From: Pagrus major
Lineage: Eukaryota > Chordata > Actinopteri > Spariformes > Sparidae
DNA length: 64,000 nucleotides
Direction of reading: 5' to 3'
Assembly: GCF_040436345.1 (NCBI RefSeq)
Contig: NC_133221.1
Coordinates: 23,074,665-23,138,664, forward strand
The notes under the pieces are model-generated. The model worked only from the letters and a program-made list of their open reading frames with translations. It was not told the DNA's origin and did not search any database. Within the stretch, counting starts at the first letter, position 1, and every line of letters begins with the position of its first letter. This document shows, piece after piece, positions 61,501 to 64,000 of the stretch. The position numbers were made by a program, and so were the translations under genes.

Positions 61501-64000
61501 CAGTGTAGAAATACTCTGTTACAAGGTAATTTAACAAAAGTATTAGCATCAAAATATACCTGAAGTACAAAAAGTAAAAGTACTCAATATGCAGAATATG
61601 GCATATTTCACAATAATGTTTCCTTTATAAATTAAATTATTGATGCTTTCATATGTTCATCACTTTAATCTTAATCTATAATATTATTAGAGCCCAACTG
61701 ATATATTGGTTGGCCATTATTATTATTATTATTATTATTATTATAGGAGTTGAGTAGAAGTATCAAGTAGCAGAAGTCAGTAAAAGTAAAAATGCTGCTC
61801 CAGATTTTTCCTTTTAACACAAAAATATATTTGATATTTGACTACCAGACCAGAGTACACCGTTAATTTTAATTTACCTGAAATATTCCAGATAAGAAGG
61901 TGACGGCTGCAGCCACTCGGACCCTCTCCGCATCCCGGGAGATGATATCAACTATAGTTTCATTGGTCTGATTGTCCCATGTCATGAAGTTTGAGTCTGG
62001 GGCCAATCGCTCTATCACTCCTCCTACCATCACACTCAGCACTGCAAATGTTCCTGGAGAAAGGAGACATAAACACACATTGTTGCCAGTAACCAAATTT
62101 TTCATCAGCTTCCTACTACAACTGATAGGGTCTTATGTGAACACATTAGGTTGTTTTACAGTGTTTGTATGTGCCTTTCTCACTGGTTTGACATCAATTG
62201 GAAGGTGATGTTGTAGTTATTTTGGTGGTTCCAGAAATAAAGGTCCCATTTGACAATTTTATGTGTATCACTTCTGTGTAAGAGCATATCTAGTTCTTTG
62301 ATATATAACATAACATACGTGTATATGGGAGTGTTTTTCTATGTTGAGTAACATTAAGGTCCACTTCACATCTCTAGATTCAGAATCTGATTAAAGTTTG
62401 TCAGATTTCTTTTTGGACGCCACTATCAAATCAGATCAGATCACATTCACAGTCTTTTACGGGGCAGACTAGCTTAGTTGTTTTTGAGTGTTTAAACTCT
62501 TGATAAATAATGATTGAGTTTCTTTTCTTAAGTTACACTGATTTTAAATAAGTTCCTTTTTGCTCATGAATATTAGAGAGATTCTGAACTTTTGACACAA
62601 GGTTTTCAGGATCTTTAAAAACAAAAACAATACCATCACAGCTCAACTTTATGGTGGATTAATTGCCACTTGTAAAAATGATCCAGTCTGCTGATAGAAA
62701 AAAGTGTTAAAGTACAAACCAATTGAGATGTGTTTGGATGTGCCAAAGATGAAGTAGATGAGGACTGGGTAGAAGGACGAGTAAAGGCCAAAGACTGGAG
62801 GAACAGCTGCTAGCAAGGCATAGGCCATACCTGCAGAGATAGCAGAGTAAATACAGTACAATACAGTAATAATTTGAAAGCAGCTATATCAAGAAAAAAA
62901 TAGCACAGTAGAGTCATGTGAAGTTATAGAAACATCTCTTTCTTTATCTATATCTCTGAACCTCCATCCTCACCCTGCGGCAACTGCATGATCCCCACAC
63001 TGATTCCAGAGATCAGGTCACCCAGAGCGTTGTCTCTGAGGGAGTATCGAGGCAGCCATGACACTGCAGGAACACTCCCCAGCAGGCATTTCTTCGCTCT
63101 GGGACCAGAACACCTGAGGTTGTGTGTCAGAGTGACGGACAGAGAGGAAGAAAAATTTACCAAATTTACATCTTGTAAATTGATTAGGGATATGCTTTTA
63201 TATCAGTCTTGTACTGTTCATTTTTTATGTTGACTTAAATGGTAACTAAACCAATTTTACACATTAAGTTGACTTTTTTAACTGTTTATTTATTTCTGCA
63301 CATCAAACAAAAAGGCTTAACGTAACTAAATTATACATTTTCTCATGTGACACTATTCTTACAAAGACATGACAAGCTGCTTTTGATCTCAGTCTTATTT
63401 GTAATTTTATTTTACTTCTCTTCAATTTTTCAAGATTTTATGACATAATAATATCATTTTTGTTTTACACATGAAAGATAATTGTCTTTTGTGATTATTT
63501 TAAATCTAAAATATAGATATGGTGGAAAGTAAACTTCTTCTCTCATGTATCATCACATACTTGCATATCTATCTACTTGGACAGAAACCTTTTCACATGT
63601 ATACCCCAGTACAACTTGTGCAACAAATAGATAAAACAAGACTTGTGCAAGTCCTTGTTGTAATGTGATGTACTGAGTAAAATGTTATTTTGATAGAAGG
63701 GGTTCTAGCTGATCTAAAATGTAAGTGAACAAATTAAATGTAGTACTTTATATGTAATGTTACAAAATCTGATGTATGAAGAGGGTAAATGGATCTTAAT
63801 TTGAATATTGACCACAAAGGACTGGGTGTAACTTCTGTAGGTTTGCTGCTATGATACAAAAAGAAAATATACAAGGCAGAAAATGTGAAAGAGATTATTT
63901 GAGATACACAGTAGAATAGTTGTGGGGATCTTTACCTCATTGACTTCTTGACCTTCTCAGACAGAGAGGTTTTTGAGTCAGACTTTTCTGCCATCTCATC
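47692..64000 (-). CDS. slc26a6: SLC26 family anion exchanger, slc26a6-like, 5' part cut by window edge
   Basis: Spliced CDS: >64000-63936, 62974-63113, 62720-62830, 61878-62053, 61167-61331, 60914-61066, 60744-60826, 60503-60650, 60308-60421, 58555-58632, 57964-58059, 56879-56985, 56605-56674, 55323-55415, 52471-52584, 52028-52174, 51374-51428, 50246-50373, 47692-47715. That is 688 residues in the window; all introns are GT-AG and phases agree. The family moves chloride, bicarbonate, oxalate and sulfate across epithelial membranes. Seen: the SLC26 signature region ([19 protein letters not shown]), [30 protein letters not shown], the A6-like IGLSN/GGIFQCF/VSCSMSR segment, and a C-terminal STAS domain with a Lys-rich intervening loop. 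It resembles SLC26A6 more than A3 or A5. About 60 N-terminal residues lie beyond the edge. Confidence 0.92.
49407..49761. mobile_element. Non-autonomous TA-flanked element, family AAGGTGCAATATGTA, copy 2
   Basis: Left end TA-AAGGTGCAAAATGTAAGAA; right end TTCTTACATATTACACCTT-TA. 355 bp. It shares the agctagttagct, gagctggttagcatgctaac and ttcagtagat blocks with the copy at 46484-46832. Confidence 0.75.
49795..50060 (+). mobile_element. Degraded LINE-like fragment
   Basis: The translation shows [13 protein letters not shown] and, in another frame, [12 protein letters not shown]. The spacing resembles the C-terminal end of L2-type LINE polymerases (KALNG ... GKTAF). It is short and broken. Class assignment is tentative. 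Confidence 0.45.
49865..49929. repeat. Perfect 30-bp inverted repeat with 5-base loop
   Basis: The left arm 49865-49894 and right arm 49900-49929 are exact reverse complements, separated by aaaaa. The left arm runs tttctatttatttataaa to ttaatggc. Confidence 0.97.
50246..50373 (-). CDS. slc26a6: slc26a6 exon: end of STAS domain
   Basis: 128 bases encoding [15 protein letters not shown] to SSPQSPDK (first codon split). [22 protein letters not shown] matches the last STAS helices of A6. Acceptor ctctctgtccag, donor AAG|gtaata. If the donor is not used, the frame runs another 18 codons to a stop inside the intron. Confidence 0.88.
50374..51373 (-). other. slc26a6: slc26a6 intron sequence
   Basis: A 1-kb intron. 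No repeat or gene was recognised. Confidence 0.7.
51374..51428 (-). CDS. slc26a6: slc26a6 exon: [22 protein letters not shown]
   Basis: 55 bases. It matches the STAS strand that reads EVEVYxAAC in mammals. Acceptor ctgcttcag, donor A|gtgagt. Phase 0 in, phase 1 out. Confidence 0.88.
51429..52027 (-). other. slc26a6: slc26a6 intron with AT-rich tract
   Basis: Contains an AT-rich tract of tatata repeats at 51841-51905. Nothing else was recognised. Confidence 0.7.
52028..52174 (-). CDS. slc26a6: slc26a6 exon: second half of STAS domain
   Basis: 147 bases, 49 codons, [18 protein letters not shown] to GVKTLRR. It holds [20 protein letters not shown], the conserved LDxxxxxFxD strand-helix of STAS. 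Acceptor ctcctcctgtacag, donor CGA|gtatga. Confidence 0.93.
52471..52584 (-). CDS. slc26a6: slc26a6 exon: Lys-rich STAS intervening loop
   Basis: 114 bases, 38 codons, [18 protein letters not shown] to KKNAVHM. About 15 of 38 residues are Lys. In SLC26A6 the corresponding loop is charged, disordered and regulatory. Acceptor cttttag, donor ATG|gtgagc. Confidence 0.92.
52585..55264 (-). other. slc26a6: slc26a6 intron sequence
   Basis: A 2.7-kb intron. It contains a short GT run (54972-54993), a G10 tract near 55081 and purine/pyrimidine-rich sequence (54600-54830). No exon or recognised element. Confidence 0.7.
55265..55316. repeat. (GT)n microsatellite beside an slc26a6 donor site
   Basis: A GT run of about 52 bases with one interruption near 55285. 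It ends six bases from the donor of exon 55323-55415 and reads as CA repeats in the transcript. Confidence 0.95.
55323..55415 (-). CDS. slc26a6: slc26a6 exon: STAS core beta strands
   Basis: 93 bases, 31 codons, [18 protein letters not shown] to QDALGKK. IFRxxAxLYFAN is the hallmark of SLC26 STAS domains. Acceptor gattttag, donor AAG|gtgagg, with a CA repeat starting at intron position +7. Confidence 0.94.
55416..56329 (-). other. slc26a6: slc26a6 intron sequence with dispersed repeat fragment
   Basis: Contains a fragment (about 55985-56115) related to the element at 16790-17230: caatttcatggcaattcatc, tagtagttgttgacag and ccatcactagagcc. Nothing else was recognised. Confidence 0.5.
56330..56459. 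repeat. 65-bp tandem duplication
   Basis: 56330-56394 and 56395-56459 read the same, from gttgggaggctgtgcagtgc to cattaacacctc, with no difference seen. It lies in an slc26a6 intron about 145 bp downstream, in the transcript sense, of exon 56605-56674. Confidence 0.93.
56605..56674 (-). CDS. slc26a6: slc26a6 exon: start of STAS domain
   Basis: 70 bases encoding [23 protein letters not shown] (split codon before). The linker PxYSxLGxxPxTDIY marks the junction of the membrane and STAS domains in the family. Acceptor gtgtgtattccag, donor CAG|gtatgg. Confidence 0.93.
56879..56985 (-). CDS. slc26a6: slc26a6 exon: last membrane helices
   Basis: 107 bases, [18 protein letters not shown] through IFRTQ plus CT. 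Acceptor ctttatctccag, donor CT|gtagga. The split Leu codon is completed by the next exon. Confidence 0.9.
57060..57963 (-). other. slc26a6: slc26a6 intron sequence
   Basis: Intron between exons 57964-58059 and 56879-56985. No repeat or gene was recognised. Confidence 0.7.
57964..58059 (-). CDS. slc26a6: slc26a6 exon: [15 protein letters not shown] segment
   Basis: 96 bases, 32 codons, ending LWKSNKVDM, matching the family motif LWKxxKxD before a membrane helix. Acceptor cactgtgtag, donor ATG|gtgagt. Confidence 0.93.
58446..58548. repeat. C17 tract and (CA)n microsatellite beside an slc26a6 donor site
   Basis: Poly-C at 58446-58462, then CA-rich sequence. An uninterrupted CA run of about 53 bases (58496-58548) ends six bases from the donor GT. 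In the slc26a6 transcript this reads as UG repeats followed by a G17 tract. Confidence 0.95.
58555..58632 (-). CDS. slc26a6: slc26a6 exon followed by a UG-repeat donor
   Basis: 78 bases, 26 codons, [12 protein letters not shown] through LFEDLPK. Acceptor cactgcag. The donor is AAG|gtactc, which lacks G at +5, and is followed at intron position +7 by a long TG repeat. Confidence 0.93.
59386..60088. mobile_element. Non-autonomous TA-flanked element, copy 3 (enlarged)
   Basis: Left end TA-AAGGTGTAATTTGTAG; right end CTTACAAATTGTCCTT-TA. It shares the agctgattagctaatta and gggctagctggtta/catgctaacttcagtaga blocks with 46484-46832 and 49407-49761. At about 703 bp it is twice their length because of extra internal sequence. 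Lies in the slc26a6 intron between 58632 and 60308. Confidence 0.6.
60308..60421 (-). CDS. slc26a6: slc26a6 exon: anion-binding SCSMSR segment
   Basis: 114 bases, 38 codons, [18 protein letters not shown] through QESTGGKTQ. The CSMSR stretch corresponds to the anion-binding serine region in SLC26 structures. Its wording favours A6 over A3 or A5. Acceptor ctggtttag, donor CAG|gttggt. Confidence 0.94.
60503..60650 (-). CDS. slc26a6: slc26a6 exon: [14 protein letters not shown] segment
   Basis: 148 bases, [15 protein letters not shown] through YSVDSNQ. It contains [20 protein letters not shown], closely matching A6. Acceptor tctatccatgtccag, donor CAG|gtaggg. Confidence 0.93.
60744..60826 (-). 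CDS. slc26a6: slc26a6 exon: [13 protein letters not shown] segment
   Basis: 83 bases, ending [10 protein letters not shown] plus GG. The VDVVGxIPxG motif is typical of the family. Acceptor ctgttcctccag, donor GG|gtgaga. Confidence 0.92.
60914..61066 (-). CDS. slc26a6: slc26a6 exon: [16 protein letters not shown] segment
   Basis: 153 bases, 51 codons, ending [13 protein letters not shown]. It encodes membrane helices and an extracellular turn. Acceptor cctttgttccag, donor GGT|gtaagt. Confidence 0.92.
61167..61331 (-). CDS. slc26a6: slc26a6 exon: [14 protein letters not shown] segment
   Basis: 165 bases, 55 codons, [15 protein letters not shown] through SGPFSLIY. It matches the family-wide YLS(E/D)PLVRGYTT motif. 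Acceptor cgtgtatgcag, donor TAT|gtaaga. Confidence 0.94.
61717..61745. repeat. (ATT)n microsatellite
   Basis: A trinucleotide run of about 29 bases in an slc26a6 intron. Confidence 0.9.
61878..62053 (-). CDS. slc26a6: slc26a6 exon with extracellular loop and N-glycosylation sites
   Basis: 176 bases, [18 protein letters not shown] through TFLSGIFQ. The loop holds two N-x-T sequons in tandem (NQT, NET), in the loop where SLC26A6 is known to be glycosylated. Acceptor cctttctccag, donor CAG|gtaaat. Confidence 0.93.
62054..62719 (-). other. slc26a6: slc26a6 intron sequence
   Basis: A 666-bp intron. No repeat or gene was recognised. Confidence 0.75.
62720..62830 (-). CDS. slc26a6: slc26a6 exon: [18 protein letters not shown] segment
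   Basis: 111 bases; the most conserved SLC26 stretch, ending FGTSKHISI. In prestin and A6 structures this region lines the anion site. Acceptor atctctgcag, donor G|gtttgt. Confidence 0.94.
62974..63113 (-). CDS. slc26a6: slc26a6 exon: first membrane segment and family signature
   Basis: 140 bases encoding [12 protein letters not shown] through [11 protein letters not shown]. It contains the start of the SLC26 signature at the first membrane helix. Acceptor cacacaacctcag, donor G|gtgagg. Confidence 0.93.
63114..63935 (-). other. slc26a6: slc26a6 intron sequence
   Basis: An 822-bp A+T-rich intron. No repeat or gene was recognised. Confidence 0.75.
63936..64000 (-). CDS. slc26a6: slc26a6 exon at the right edge (cytoplasmic N-terminus)
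   Basis: Open at the window edge. Encodes [21 protein letters not shown] plus two bases; donor AG|gtaaag. The in-frame ATG at 63992-63994 is probably internal: the family has about 60 further residues before this point and the frame stays open to the edge. Confidence 0.85.

Noticed and set aside
63992..63994. ATG as the slc26a6 start codon
   Set aside because: The frame remains open upstream to the window edge, and the family normally has about 60 more residues before this point.

Overview
The window is vertebrate nuclear DNA and almost certainly comes from a ray-finned (teleost) fish. It holds small, well-spliced exons in long A+T-rich introns, many CA/GT and CT microsatellites, several short inverted-repeat elements typical of fish genomes, an L2-type LINE fragment and a complete Ty3/gypsy retrotransposon. 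There are no bacterial-style operons, no CRISPR array, and no tRNA or rRNA gene that I could recognise. The species cannot be named from the sequence alone.

Two protein-coding genes were reconstructed exon by exon on the minus strand. At the left, mgll (monoglyceride lipase, the serine hydrolase that splits 2-arachidonoylglycerol and other monoacylglycerols) is complete in coding terms: seven coding exons between 31645 (start codon) and 569 (stop codon), 343 codons. All splice sites are GT-AG and all phases match. At the right, an SLC26 anion exchanger, best matched to slc26a6, runs from the right edge (its first exon or exons lie outside) to a stop codon proposed at 47692-47694. Nineteen coding exons were found, covering the transporter core and the STAS domain. 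The last, very small exon is the least certain.

The roughly 16 kb between the genes holds CA and CT microsatellites (31733-35284), an L2-like LINE 3' fragment (34400-34922), a TA-flanked inverted-repeat element (35506-36053) and an 8.6-kb Ty3/gypsy LTR retrotransposon (36154-44785). The two 1024-bp LTRs appear identical, so the insertion is very recent. It carries a proline-tRNA type primer-binding site, gag with a zinc knuckle, and pol in the order protease, reverse transcriptase, RNase H, integrase. Its gag frame is interrupted near the start by one TGA.

The introns of both genes hold only non-coding sequence that I could recognise: dispersed fish repeats, a 31-bp minisatellite, a 65-bp tandem duplication, a 482-bp nested duplication in mgll intron 5, a perfect 30-bp hairpin, and microsatellites that start exactly at intron position +7 in two slc26a6 introns. 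I found no clearly new biological system. The items most worth checking are the young gypsy element with its interrupted gag, the microsatellites abutting slc26a6 donor sites, the N-terminal extension of mgll, and the predicted micro-exon giving slc26a6 a PDZ-type C-terminus.
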